The notes beneath the pieces were generated by a model. It saw only the letters and a list, made by a program, of their open reading frames with translations, was not told where the DNA came from and ran no database searches. The position numbers and the translations under genes are program-made. Of a DNA stretch of 51,701 nt, positions 25,501 to 33,672 are shown piece after piece. The stretch is from the NCBI GenBank assembly GCA_002083525.1, contig LWDM01000080.1:1-51701 (forward strand), written 5' to 3'. The stretch is from Proteobacteria bacterium SG_bin9. Its GTDB lineage: Bacteria > Pseudomonadota > Alphaproteobacteria > Rhizobiales > Xanthobacteraceae. The stretch's first letter is position 1. Every line of letters starts with the position of its first letter.

Positions 25501-28500
25501 GCTGAAGAACACCATCAACACCATGGTGGACCAGCTGAACGCATTCGCCGGCGAAGTGACGCGCGTTGCGCGCGAAGTCGGCACCGAGGGTCTGCTCGGT
25601 GGTCAGGCGCAGGTGCCGGGCGTTGCCGGTACGTGGAAGGACTTGACCGACACCGTCAACGTGATGGCGGCTAACCTCACCGAACAGGTGCGCGGCATCG
25701 TCAAGGTCGTGACTGCGGTCGCGAACGGCGACCTGAAGCAGAACCTGACCGTGAAGTCGAAGGGCGAAGTGGCGGCGCTCGCCGAAACCATCAACAACAT
25801 GACCGACACGCTCGCGACCTTCGCCGATCAGGTGACGACGGTGGCGCGCGAGGTCGGCGTCGAAGGCCGCCTCGGCGGTCAGGCGGCGGTGCCCGGCGCC
25901 GCCGGTACGTGGAAGGACCTCACCGGTAACGTCAATCTCCTGGCGGCGAACCTGACCACACAAGTGCGCGCCATCGCCGAGGTGGCGACCGCGGTGACCA
26001 AGGGCGACCTGACGCGCTCGATTCAGGTCGATGCGCGCGGCGAGGTGGCCGAGCTCAAGGACAACGTCAACACGATGATCGGCAACCTGCGTCTGACGAC
26101 CGATCTCAACACCGAGCAGGACTGGTTGAAGACCAACCTCGCGCGCTTTACCAACATGCTGCAGGGCCAGCGCGACCTGGCGGCGGTGGGCCGCATGCTG
26201 CTCACCGAGCTGACGCCGCTGGTCAACGCCCAGATGGGCGTGATCTATCGCGCGGAGAGCGAAGAGACCGGCACGCTGCGGTTGCTGTCGGCCTATGCGT
26301 ATGACGGCGCGCAGCCGTATCCGCAGCTCATTCAGCTGGGCGAGGGGCTGATCGGCCAGTGCGCGCTCGACAAGCGGCAACGGCTGATCTCGGAAATCGC
26401 GTCGAACGTGGTGCCGATCAACTCGGCGCTGCTTCGTGTCGTGCCGGCCAACGTCGTCGTGTTCCCGGTGCTGTTCGAAAACCGCGTCAAGGCGGTGATC
26501 GAACTTGCATCCGTTTCGGCCTTTACGGCATCGCAGATCACCTTCCTCGAACAGCTCACCGACAGCATCGGCATCGTGCTGAACAGCATCGAGGCGACGA
26601 TGCAGACGGAAGGCCTGCTCAAGCAGTCGCAACAGCTCGCCGGCGAACTTCAGACGCAGCAGCGCGAGTTGCAGCAGACCAACGATCAGCTCGAGCAAAA
26701 GGCGCAGCAACTCGCCGAACGCAACGTCGAAGTGGAAGCGAAGAACCAGGAAATCGAGCAGGCGCGGCGTGCCGTCGAAGAGAAGGCGACCGAACTCGCA
26801 CTGACGTCGAAGTACAAGTCGGAATTTCTTGCAAACATGTCGCACGAGCTGCGCACGCCGTTGAACAGCATTCTCATCCTCGGTCAGCAGCTGTCGGAGA
26901 ATCCGGACGGCAACCTGTCCGAACGGCAGATCGAGTTCGCCAAGACGATCCACGGCGCCGGCACCGACCTTCTCAACCTCATCAGCGACATTCTCGACCT
27001 GTCGAAGATCGAGTCGGGCACGGTCACCGTCGAAGCGGAAGAACTCTATATCTCCAATCTGCTCGAAACGGTCGGGCGGCCGTTCCGGCACGAGGCGGAA
27101 AACCGGCGGCTGGCGTTCGATGTCGATATCGACACGAATCTGGCGCGCAGCATGACCACCGACTCCAAGCGCCTGCAGCAGGTGCTGAAGAATCTGCTGT
27201 CGAACGCGTTCAAGTTCACCGATCAGGGTGGCGTCAAACTGCGCGTCTCGAACGCGGCATCCGGCTGGAGCGCCGAGCACCCGGTGCTCAATCAGGCGTC
27301 GAGCGTGGTCGCGTTCGAGGTGTCGGATACCGGCATCGGCATTCCGGTCGAAAAGCAGCGCATCATCTTCGAGGCATTCCAGCAGGCCGACGCCGGCACC
27401 AGCCGCAAATACGGCGGCACCGGTCTCGGCCTTGCCATCAGCCGCGAATTGGCTTCGCTGCTCGGCGGCGAAATTCATCTGCGCAGCACGCCGGGCAAGG
27501 GCAGCACGTTCGTCCTGTATCTGCCGATCAAGTATGAAGGCCCGAGCGTCAACGTGCGGCCGCAGGCGATGGCGATGGCGTCCGAGGCGATGCCCGTCGT
27601 GTCGCTGGTTCCATCACAGGAGCGGACGCCGGCAGAATCGCTGCTCGACGATCGCCTCGAGGTGGAGCCGGGCGACGCGATCCTGCTGATCGTCGAAGAC
27701 GATCTGCATTACGCGCGCGTGCTGCTCGATCTTGCGCGCGACAAGGGCTTCAAGGTGCTGGTCGCGATGCGCGGCGCCGATGCGCTCGAACTCGCCAAGC
27801 AGTTCCAGCCGACGGCGGTGTCGCTCGACGTGTTCCTGCCGGATATGCTCGGCTGGACGGTGCTGAGCCAGCTCAAGCACAATCCGCTGACGCGGCACAT
27901 TCCGGTGCAGATCATCACGCTGGACGAGGACCGGCAGCACGCGCTCGCCCGCGGCGCGTTTGCGTTCGTCTCCAAGCCGACGACGATGGAAGGCGTTTCA
28001 GCCGCGCTCGACCAGATCAAGGAATACGCGCGCCCACGCCGCAAGCGGCTGCTGCTGGTGGAAGACAATCCGGCCGAACAGCTCAGCATCCAGGAGCTGC
28101 TTGGCCATTCGGATATCGAGATCGTGACGGCGGCGACGGGAACGGAGGCCTTGAGTCAGCTGCGTCTGAAAGAGACCGATTGCGTCGTGCTCGACCTGCG
28201 GCTGCCGGACATGAGCGGTTTCGAGGTGCTCAATCGCATCCGTGAGGACAAATCGCTCGCCAATGTGCCGGTCGTGGTGTTCACGGGCCGCGAGCTGTCG
28301 GTCGAGGAAGACGCCGAACTGCACACCATGGCGCGCAGCATCGTCGTGAAGGGCGTCGAGTCGCCCGAGCGGCTGCTGGACGAAACCTCGCTGTTCCTGC
28401 ACCGGGTGATCACCGACCTGCCGCCGGACAAGCAGCGTATGCTGGAGAAGCTGAACGGCTCCGACGAGGACCTCGTCGGGCAGACCGTGCTGCTCGTCGA

Positions 28501-28846
28501 CGACGACGCGCGCAATATCTTCGCGCTGAGCAGCGTGCTTGAGCGCCGCGGCATGAAGGTCTTGACCGCCACCACCGGCGCCGATGCCATCACGCTCGTC
28601 AGCGAGAACCCGAGCATTTCCATCGTGCTGATGGATATTATGATGCCGCAGATGGACGGCTATCAGACCATCGGCTTCATCCGGGAGGATAAACGCTTCC
28701 GCAAGCTGCCGATCATCGCGCTCACCGCGAAGGCGATGAAAGGCGACCGCGAGAAATGCCTGGAGGCGGGGGCCTCCGACTATCTGGCGAAGCCGGTGAA
28801 TACCGAGCAGCTGCTGCTCGCCATCCGCATGTGGCTGCACAGGTAG
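22556..28846 (+). CDS. Giant poly-HAMP hybrid histidine kinase with three receiver domains
   Basis: 2096 residues and no clear transmembrane segment, so probably cytosolic. Order: a degenerate HAMP-like lead (about 35-171); eleven 92-residue HAMP units (172-1183); GAF (about 1190-1345); coiled coil rich in Gln/Glu; HisKA with His1430 in MSHELRTPLN; HATPase with LLSNAFKFTD, DTGIGIP and GGTGLGLA; receivers with Asp1758, Asp1880 and Asp2027. The array and kinase core match fungal group III kinases (Nik1/Os-1), which sense osmotic stress and are the target of phenylpyrrole fungicides. The ATG at 22556 follows AAAGGGGG. The next kinase gene begins 12 bases after its stop. Confidence 0.95.
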   Translation: MASRSRLSQEDLPQDTPPPVLNGKPDHRRELLQALQTMRMGDFSVRMAGDYAGIEGKIADVFNEIVSANERMAKQLERIGQVVGRDGRTRQRVSFGVPGGAWSEMETSVNSLIDDLLWPTREVTRAVAAVAQGDLLQTVELSVDGRPLKGEFLQSATIVNTMIKQLSVFTSEVTRVAREVGTEGKLGGQAQVPEVTGVWKDLTESVNSMANNLTAQVRNISDVTIAVASGDLSKKITVDVRGEILQLKEAINTMVDQLRSFASEVTRVAREVGTDGKLGGQAIVPGVAGTWKDLTDSVNAMCGNLTAQVRNIANVTTAVARGDLSRKITVDVSGEILELKDTINTMVDQLNAFASEVTRVAREVGTEGKLGGQAQVPGVAGTWKDLTDNVNFMASNLTAQVRNIADVATAIAGGDLSKKITVNVSGEILQLKETLNTMVDQLNSFAGEVTRVAREVGTEGRLGGQANVLGVAGTWKDLTDSVNSMASNLTAQVRNIAEVTTAVAGGDLSKKITVDVRGEILELKDTINTMVDQLNAFAGEVTRVAREVGTEGKLGGQAVVRGVGGTWKDLTDNVNSMASNLTGQVRNIAEVATAVAQGNLSKKITVNVSGEILQLKETLNTMVDQLNAFAGEVTRVAREVGTEGKLGGQAQVPGVAGTWKDLTDNVNSMAGNLTGQVRNIAEVATAIAGGDLSRKITVDVRGEILQLKETLNTMVDQLNRFAGEVTRVAREVGTEGRLGGQANVPGVAGTWKDLTDSVNSMAGNLTAQVRNIAEVTTAVARGDLSRKITVDVKGEILELKNTINTMVDQLNAFAGEVTRVAREVGTEGKLGGQAEVPGVAGTWKDLTDNVNFMASNLTAQVRNIAEVATAIASGDLSKKITVDVRGELLLLKETLNTTTEQLRSFAAEVTRVAREVGTEGRLGGQAVVPGAAGTWKDLTDNVNLLAANLTTQVRNIAEVTTAVARGDLSRKITVDVKGEILELKNTINTMVDQLNAFAGEVTRVAREVGTEGLLGGQAQVPGVAGTWKDLTDTVNVMAANLTEQVRGIVKVVTAVANGDLKQNLTVKSKGEVAALAETINNMTDTLATFADQVTTVAREVGVEGRLGGQAAVPGAAGTWKDLTGNVNLLAANLTTQVRAIAEVATAVTKGDLTRSIQVDARGEVAELKDNVNTMIGNLRLTTDLNTEQDWLKTNLARFTNMLQGQRDLAAVGRMLLTELTPLVNAQMGVIYRAESEETGTLRLLSAYAYDGAQPYPQLIQLGEGLIGQCALDKRQRLISEIASNVVPINSALLRVVPANVVVFPVLFENRVKAVIELASVSAFTASQITFLEQLTDSIGIVLNSIEATMQTEGLLKQSQQLAGELQTQQRELQQTNDQLEQKAQQLAERNVEVEAKNQEIEQARRAVEEKATELALTSKYKSEFLANMSHELRTPLNSILILGQQLSENPDGNLSERQIEFAKTIHGAGTDLLNLISDILDLSKIESGTVTVEAEELYISNLLETVGRPFRHEAENRRLAFDVDIDTNLARSMTTDSKRLQQVLKNLLSNAFKFTDQGGVKLRVSNAASGWSAEHPVLNQASSVVAFEVSDTGIGIPVEKQRIIFEAFQQADAGTSRKYGGTGLGLAISRELASLLGGEIHLRSTPGKGSTFVLYLPIKYEGPSVNVRPQAMAMASEAMPVVSLVPSQERTPAESLLDDRLEVEPGDAILLIVEDDLHYARVLLDLARDKGFKVLVAMRGADALELAKQFQPTAVSLDVFLPDMLGWTVLSQLKHNPLTRHIPVQIITLDEDRQHALARGAFAFVSKPTTMEGVSAALDQIKEYARPRRKRLLLVEDNPAEQLSIQELLGHSDIEIVTAATGTEALSQLRLKETDCVVLDLRLPDMSGFEVLNRIREDKSLANVPVVVFTGRELSVEEDAELHTMARSIVVKGVESPERLLDETSLFLHRVITDLPPDKQRMLEKLNGSDEDLVGQTVLLVDDDARNIFALSSVLERRGMKVLTATTGADAITLVSENPSISIVLMDIMMPQMDGYQTIGFIREDKRFRKLPIIALTAKAMKGDREKCLEAGASDYLAKPVNTEQLLLAIRMWLHR
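23069..26104 (+). repeat. Eleven tandem 276-bp repeats coding HAMP units
   Basis: Eleven in-frame units of 276 bases, each opening EVTRVAREVG (QVTTVAREVG in unit 11) and containing GTWKDLT and a GDL motif. Units 2-9 are very alike at DNA level; 1, 10 and 11 are more diverged. Two unit types can be told apart: A with TTAVA and ELK(D/N)TIN (units 2, 4, 7, 9) and B with ATA(I/V)A and LKETLN (units 3, 5, 6, 8). The order A-B-A-B-B-A-B-A implies growth by duplication of AB dimers. Confidence 0.95.
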
Positions 28847-28858
28847 ACGGAGGCAGCG

Positions 28859-30325
28859 ATGGATCGTGAGCCCGTCAACATCCTGCTGGTCGACGATCAG
28901 CCCGCGAAGCTGATCGCCTATGAGGTGATCCTCAAGCAGCTGGGCGAAAACCTGATCGTCGCCTCGTCGGGACGCGAGGCGCTCGAACAACTGCTGAAGA
29001 CGGAAATCGCGGTCATCCTGATCGACGTCTGTATGCCGGAACTCGACGGCTTCGAGCTCGCCGCGATGATCCGCGAACATCCGCGCTTCCAGAAGATCGC
29101 GATCATCTTCGTGTCGGCGATCCAGGTGACCGATCTCGACAGTCTGCGCGGCTACGAGATGGGCGCGGTCGACTATCTTCCCGTTCCCGTGGTGCCGGAG
29201 GTGCTGCGCGCCAAGGTGAAGGTGTTCGTCGAGCTGTTCCGCAAAGGACGCGAGCTTGAAGCGCTCAACGTCGAGCTCGAAGCGCGGGTGCGCGAGCGGA
29301 CCGCCGAACTCGAAGCGTCGAACCGTCTGCTGCTCGAAAGCGAGACGCGGCGCAGCCTGGCGATCGCGGCCGGCAACATGGGGTCGTGGGACTGGGATTG
29401 TGTGAACGGCGACTGGATGTGGGATCGCGGTCAATATTTGATCTGCGGCGTCGATCCGGACCAGTTCATTGTCACCTCCGCGTCGATCCGGGCGCTGATC
29501 CATCCCGAGGATCTGGACCGTTTGCGCGAGCTGCTCGATCAGGGGACCAACGAAGCGCGAACCTTCAACATCGAGTTTCGCATTCGCCGGCCGAACGGCG
29601 ACGTCCGCTGGTGCAGCGTCACGGCGGCCAGCAGCGTCGACCTCGAAGGGCGCCAGATCCGGCTCAGCGGCGTGACCATCGACATCACCGATCGGAAGAA
29701 CGCCGAGCAGCGGCAGTCGCTGCTCTCGCGTGAGGTCGATCACCGTGCCAAGAACGCGCTCGCCGTGGTTCAGTCGATGGTGCGGCTCACCCGCGCGCCG
29801 GACATGGACAGTTATCTCACCGCGATCGAGGGGCGCATCTCGGCGCTCGCACGGGTTCACACCATCCTGTCGCTATCGAGCTGGGAAAGTGCCGAGCTGT
29901 CCGTTCTCACGCGCAGCGAGATCGAGCCCTACGGCCAGCCCGGCCAGATCGCATTGTCCGGACGGGCGCTGCTGCTGGAGCCCGCGGCCGCGCAGATCGT
30001 CGCGATGGTGCTGCATGAGCTCGCGACCAACGCGGCGAAGTATGGTGCGCTGTCGGATACCGCCGGCCGGTTGAGCGTGTCCTGGCAGACGGACGCGGAT
30101 GGCCTGCATCTCGTCTGGGATGAAGCGGGCGGGCCGCCGGTGACCGCGCCGACGCGCCGCGGCTTCGGCACGCGTAGTGTCATCGGCAGCATCGAAAGCC
30201 AGCTCGGCGGCAAGGCCGAGTTCGACTGGGCGAGCTCCGGATTGAAGTGCCGCCTGCACGTGCCGCTCAATCCGATGGCCGCCGCCGCGCAGCCCGAGCC
30301 GCGGCGGCTGAAGAAGCGGGCGTAG
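28859..30325 (+). CDS. Receiver-PAS-HWE histidine kinase
   Basis: 488 residues. A receiver domain (1-125) has Asp56 in ILIDVCMPELDG and starts VNILLVDDQPAK. A coiled coil (125-165) leads to a PAS domain (about 170-280). The kinase core is the HWE type common in rhizobia: His295 lies in SREVDHRAKNALAVVQSMVRL, then LHELATNAAKYGAL and LVWDEAGGPPV near the end. It is likely a soluble partner of the poly-HAMP kinase, 12 bases upstream, possibly receiving phosphate from it through its receiver. Confidence 0.94.
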   Translation: MDREPVNILLVDDQPAKLIAYEVILKQLGENLIVASSGREALEQLLKTEIAVILIDVCMPELDGFELAAMIREHPRFQKIAIIFVSAIQVTDLDSLRGYEMGAVDYLPVPVVPEVLRAKVKVFVELFRKGRELEALNVELEARVRERTAELEASNRLLLESETRRSLAIAAGNMGSWDWDCVNGDWMWDRGQYLICGVDPDQFIVTSASIRALIHPEDLDRLRELLDQGTNEARTFNIEFRIRRPNGDVRWCSVTAASSVDLEGRQIRLSGVTIDITDRKNAEQRQSLLSREVDHRAKNALAVVQSMVRLTRAPDMDSYLTAIEGRISALARVHTILSLSSWESAELSVLTRSEIEPYGQPGQIALSGRALLLEPAAAQIVAMVLHELATNAAKYGALSDTAGRLSVSWQTDADGLHLVWDEAGGPPVTAPTRRGFGTRSVIGSIESQLGGKAEFDWASSGLKCRLHVPLNPMAAAAQPEPRRLKKRA

Positions 30326-30335
30326 GGAATAATGC

Positions 30336-30422
30336 TGGTGCGGACGGCGGGACTCGAACCCGCACAACGTTGCCGTCGAGGGATTTTAAGTCCCTTGCGT
30401 CTACCAGTTTCGCCACGTCCGC
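30336..30422 (-). tRNA. tRNA-Leu (anticodon TAA)
   Basis: The minus strand reads GCGGACG at the acceptor 5' end and CGTCCGC-A-CCA at the 3' end, a 7-bp acceptor stem with encoded CCA (30336-30338). The anticodon stem GGGA/TCCC encloses CTTAAAA with anticodon TAA. GGTTCGAGTCC forms the T arm. A long variable arm, as expected for leucine, gives 87 bases in total. It lies 10 bases after the convergent kinase gene. Confidence 0.97.
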
Positions 30423-30507
30423 GTGTGCCAGCCATACGACATACCCATGGGACGGGGAAGGTATTTACGCGTCCACGCGATGATCGCTGTGGGTATGGAG
30501 TGCGCTT

Positions 30508-31386
30508 CTACCGGCTCTGCAAATAGCGGCCGATCGCGTCATTGATGAGCTCCGGCTTCTCCAGATGAAGAAAATGGCCGGTGTCCGGAACGATGATCGT
30601 CTCCAGTCCTGCCGGGAAAAAGTCGCGCATCGAGCAGCCGATTGACGCGTCGATACAGCCATCGCGGCTACCATGCAGGTACAGGCAGGGCACCTGGATC
30701 GGATCGCGGCCAATGCGGTTTTGCAAGGCATCGGCGGAGGCGGCCGGTGGTGCGGCAAACGCATGCCGATAGTAGGCCAACGCGGCTTCCGCTACCCCCG
30801 GCTTCGCGAAGGTGCGTCGTAACTCCGCCATGTGTTCGGGTGGTGGTGTCCAGTCCGGCGACCAGTCTGCCCAAATCCGAGCGACCATCGCGTAGTCGTC
30901 ATGGGACAAGGCGGCTTCGGCAAAGGCCGCCTGGAAAAAGAAAATGTACCAGGACCGTTTGAGCTGGTCGTAGTTCGAACGGAAGGCGTTGCGCAAATCC
31001 GGGCCGTATGGGACCGAAAGAGTGACCAGCCGATCATAAAGTTCCGGCGCCAAGAGCGCTGCTGCGTACGCGGCCTGCGCGCCCCAGTCGTGGCCGAGCA
31101 GGGTTGCCTTGGATGCACCGAGCGCGCGGGTGAGCGCGACAACGTCTCGTGCGAGGTCGCTTACGCGGAAACTGGCGTTCGCGGGTGTATGCGTCGGCGC
31201 GTAACCGCGCATGTAAGGTGCGACAACGCGATAGCCGCGCGCGGAGAAGTAACGTATCTGCTCGCGAAACGACGGCGCGTGATCGGGAAATCCGTGCAGG
31301 CACAGGAGCAGGGGTCCGTTGCTGGCCGCGATGAAATGAATTGTCAGGCCGTTCGCATCGATACTGCCGGTCTCAAACTCAGCCAT
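30508..31386 (-). CDS. Alpha/beta hydrolase, epoxide-hydrolase-like
   Basis: 292 residues of the alpha/beta hydrolase fold. CLHGFPDHAPSF carries the HGxP oxyanion motif; LLGHDWGAQAAY places Asp at the nucleophile elbow, as in epoxide hydrolases and haloalkane dehalogenases; PDTGHFLHLEKPE supplies the catalytic His. Epoxide hydrolysis is the best guess. It is the last gene of a TetR / MDR reductase / hydrolase run on the minus strand, 21 bases after the reductase. Confidence 0.88.
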   Translation of the reverse strand: MAEFETGSIDANGLTIHFIAASNGPLLLCLHGFPDHAPSFREQIRYFSARGYRVVAPYMRGYAPTHTPANASFRVSDLARDVVALTRALGASKATLLGHDWGAQAAYAAALLAPELYDRLVTLSVPYGPDLRNAFRSNYDQLKRSWYIFFFQAAFAEAALSHDDYAMVARIWADWSPDWTPPPEHMAELRRTFAKPGVAEAALAYYRHAFAAPPAASADALQNRIGRDPIQVPCLYLHGSRDGCIDASIGCSMRDFFPAGLETIIVPDTGHFLHLEKPELINDAIGRYLQSR

Positions 31387-31407
31387 GTCGTGTGCCCTGT
31401 CGTGTCC

Positions 31408-32385
31408 TCAAAAACGCACCATGACCTTGCCGTTCAGCGCCGGCTGCGCGGCTCTTCTCACCGCGTCCTTGATTGCGAAAACCTCAAACTCGGAATCGAT
31501 CCTGGTCTTGAGTTGGCCGCCCACGACCATGCCGTCCAGCGTTTGATACAACGTCCGAACGTCTGCAGGTGCTGCCTTTGTCAGGTGCGGGGTTAGCCAG
31601 AATGAGCGAAGCGTCAGATTCTTGAAGACCAGCGCAGCCGGCGAGATCGTGACAGGTTCGCCGCTCATGGCGCCGTAGACGACGAGTGTTGCGTCGGGTG
31701 CCAGACACGCGGCCAGCCGATCCGCGGTCGCGCCGCCAATACTGTCCAGCCCAAGTCTGACCGGGACTCCACCCGATGCTGAATTTACGACGCTCGCAAG
31801 ATCGGAGCTATCTTCGAGGACGATATCCGCGCCGAGGGTCCTCAGTTCGTCCATCACATCCGCGCGCCGTACGACATTGATGGTCTTGATGCCGAACGTC
31901 TGCGCGATCTGGATGACGGCGCGGCTGACGGCCGAATTTGCCGCCGATTGAATGATCCAGTCGCCCGGTTTCAGCGCTACGAAGTTTGCCAGCAGCAGGC
32001 GAGCCGTTGCGGGATTGACCTTGAGGCCAGCCTGCTGAAGCAAGTCTCCAACGGGCGACACCTTGATGACTTCGGAGCGCTTCACCAAGCGGAATTCGCG
32101 CCAGTTGTTCAGGGACAGCAGGATGACGCGATCTCCCGGCTTGAGGTCGTCGATCCCGTCTCCGATTTCGGTGATTTCCCCGATCGCCTCGTTTCCGATC
32201 GCCATCGTCGAAGCGTCGACGCGCGGGTAGATGCCTTGCATCGTCAAAAGGTCTGCGGGATTGATCGGAAAGACCTGGGTGCGGACAAGAACATCATCGG
32301 CTGCGCCGATGACGGGCTGCTGCACATCGACGCATCTGACGACGTCATGCGGTATCCCGGCGCTCGCGAACTCTATTTGCCTCAC
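31408..32385 (-). CDS. MDR-family enoyl reductase (MECR-like)
   Basis: 325 residues of the medium-chain reductase superfamily, closest in appearance to the MECR/ETR branch: FPINPADLLTMQGIYP near the start, GNEAIGEITEIGDG, and the cofactor segment QSAANSAVSRAVIQIAQTFG. Zinc ligands are not evident. It probably reduces an enoyl or similar double bond with NADPH. The start overlaps the TetR stop by four bases, so the two are translationally coupled. Confidence 0.87.
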   Translation of the reverse strand: MRQIEFASAGIPHDVVRCVDVQQPVIGAADDVLVRTQVFPINPADLLTMQGIYPRVDASTMAIGNEAIGEITEIGDGIDDLKPGDRVILLSLNNWREFRLVKRSEVIKVSPVGDLLQQAGLKVNPATARLLLANFVALKPGDWIIQSAANSAVSRAVIQIAQTFGIKTINVVRRADVMDELRTLGADIVLEDSSDLASVVNSASGGVPVRLGLDSIGGATADRLAACLAPDATLVVYGAMSGEPVTISPAALVFKNLTLRSFWLTPHLTKAAPADVRTLYQTLDGMVVGGQLKTRIDSEFEVFAIKDAVRRAAQPALNGKVMVRF

Positions 32386-32945
32386 TTTGTTTCTTCCTGC
32401 ATTGCGTCGAATTCCAGATTGATCGTGCGACGAATTTTCTTCGGGTCGTATCCGGCTCTGAAGAGCACGAGAACACCTTGGTAGAGTGCGAGAAGCCGGA
32501 CTGCGGCGAGCTGAGGGTGAGGCTTGTCTGCAAGGCGTTCCGCGAACAGTTGCTCGAGCGTGCCGAAGCCTTTCTGCACGGTTGCCGCCAGAAGTGCATT
32601 GTCGGCTCCGAACTCGATCGCGGTGTTTGTGATCAAACAGCCGAAGTTCTCGCCATTCGGTTCGTCCAGAAGCGAAAGGAAGAGCTGGCGAAGACCGGAA
32701 AGTCCTTTGGACGCGCCCGCGTACCGCTGGACGCGGCGGTCGAGAACCGACGACAGATAATGCGTGAACGACGCAAGGAAAATTCCGTGCTTGTCGCCGT
32801 AGCTGTTGTAAAGGCTGCCCGAGCTGATCCCTGTTGCCGCTTCCAGCTCCGGAATCGAGACCTTGCCATACCCGCGCGCCCGGAAAGTATGCATCGCGCG
32901 CCGCAGAACCTCGCCTTCGTTGAACTCCCTGCCGCGCGCCATCAC
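32382..32945 (-). CDS. TetR/AcrR family regulator
   Basis: 187 residues. The N-terminal helix-turn-helix reads VLRRAMHTFRARGYGKVSIPELEAATGISSGSLYNSYGDKHGIF, a clear TetR DNA-binding domain; the rest is the helical ligand-binding and dimer domain. It heads an operon with an MDR reductase and an epoxide-hydrolase-like gene and probably represses it, responding to a substrate or electrophile. The 22-bp dyad over its own promoter supports autorepression. Confidence 0.92.
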   Translation of the reverse strand: MMARGREFNEGEVLRRAMHTFRARGYGKVSIPELEAATGISSGSLYNSYGDKHGIFLASFTHYLSSVLDRRVQRYAGASKGLSGLRQLFLSLLDEPNGENFGCLITNTAIEFGADNALLAATVQKGFGTLEQLFAERLADKPHPQLAAVRLLALYQGVLVLFRAGYDPKKIRRTINLEFDAMQEETK

Positions 32946-32953
32946 TTCCCCTG

Positions 32954-32996
32954 TTCTAATATATCCATTTTAGAATGATAATTTTAAATCCGTCAA
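32954..32996 (-). promoter_or_regulatory. Promoter and dyad operator of the TetR operon
   Basis: On the minus strand, TTGACG (32996-32991) and TAAAAT (32972-32967) are 18 bases apart. The inverted arms TTCTAA (32954-32959) and TTAGAA (32970-32975), 10 bases apart, cover the -10 box. The surrounding sequence is strikingly AT-rich. Placement is ideal for repression by the adjacent TetR protein. Confidence 0.65.
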
Positions 32997-33222
32997 GAGG
33001 TGGCGCTTGTTGGACGCTGGCCGATTTCGGAGAAACGCGGTTGATACCGTTGGTCCGTTTCCGGTCTTGGTTTCGCTGCGATTACGCGCTAACTGCCTCG
33101 ACCTGATCCGCAACCTTCCATTAGGTGGCGCGGTATATGGTACGGACTTTGGGGCGCGAGATCGGCGTATGGCGGGACGGGACAATCGGCGGTCTGAAGC
33201 GGCACGGGCAGGGGTTTTGCCG

Positions 33223-33663
33223 GTGCGGAAGGTCTGTTTTGCGCTGCCCTGTTTTTCCGCGCTTGGGCTTGTGCTGGCCGGCTGTGCCAGCGGCGGCGGC
33301 GAAGCGCTGACATCCGTCTATATCGATCCCGCCAGGTACGCGCTCTATGACTGCGTGCAGTTGCGCGCAACAATGCGCTCGCAAACGCAGCGGGCTTCCG
33401 AGTTGCAGGGCCTCATTAACAAGGCGCAAAGCGGATTTGCCGGCGGCGTGATCTCTGAAGTCGCGTATCGCAATGACTACATCTCCGCGCGTGCGAACTA
33501 CAAGCTGGCCGAGGACGAGTGGCGGCGCAACGGATGTGAGAAGCAGAGGCTGCCGACGGACACTGGGGCTCCCAAACCGCTGCCGCGCAGTTTTGAGCCA
33601 CCGGTCGAGAACGAGCAGCTCCGGCAGAACGATCAGATCTATCGCCGGCCGCCGCCGCAATAA
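33223..33663 (+). CDS. Small lipoprotein of unknown function
   Basis: 146 residues from a GTG at 33223. The start MRKVCFALPCFSALGLVLAG followed by Cys is a type II signal peptide with lipobox LAGC, so a membrane-anchored lipoprotein is expected. The body has LRATMRSQTQRASELQGLINKAQSG and ANYKLAEDEWRRNGCE, probably a helical hairpin, and a Pro-rich tail. In-frame ATGs further upstream would bury the signal peptide, so the GTG with GGGG before it is preferred. Similar small lipoproteins occur in rhizobia. Confidence 0.75.
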   Translation: MRKVCFALPCFSALGLVLAGCASGGGEALTSVYIDPARYALYDCVQLRATMRSQTQRASELQGLINKAQSGFAGGVISEVAYRNDYISARANYKLAEDEWRRNGCEKQRLPTDTGAPKPLPRSFEPPVENEQLRQNDQIYRRPPPQ

Positions 33664-33672
33664 CGCGCGCGG

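Noticed and set aside
23069..26104. Tandem repeats as a possible CRISPR array or minisatellite
   Set aside because: Units are 276 bases, in frame and encode HAMP domains; there are no spacers or short repeats.
24080..27478. Long minus-strand open frames (351 and 752 codons) across the HAMP repeats
   Set aside because: They are antisense shadows of a high-GC repetitive coding region; His/Arg/Val-rich composition, no domain and no ribosome site.
27998..29860. A 620-codon minus-strand open frame opposite the two kinase genes
   Set aside because: It spans two genes with clear domains on the plus strand and shows only complement-derived composition.
30336..30422. tRNA-Leu as an integration site of a genomic island
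   Set aside because: No integrase gene, no repeated tRNA 3' end and no change of gene character nearby.
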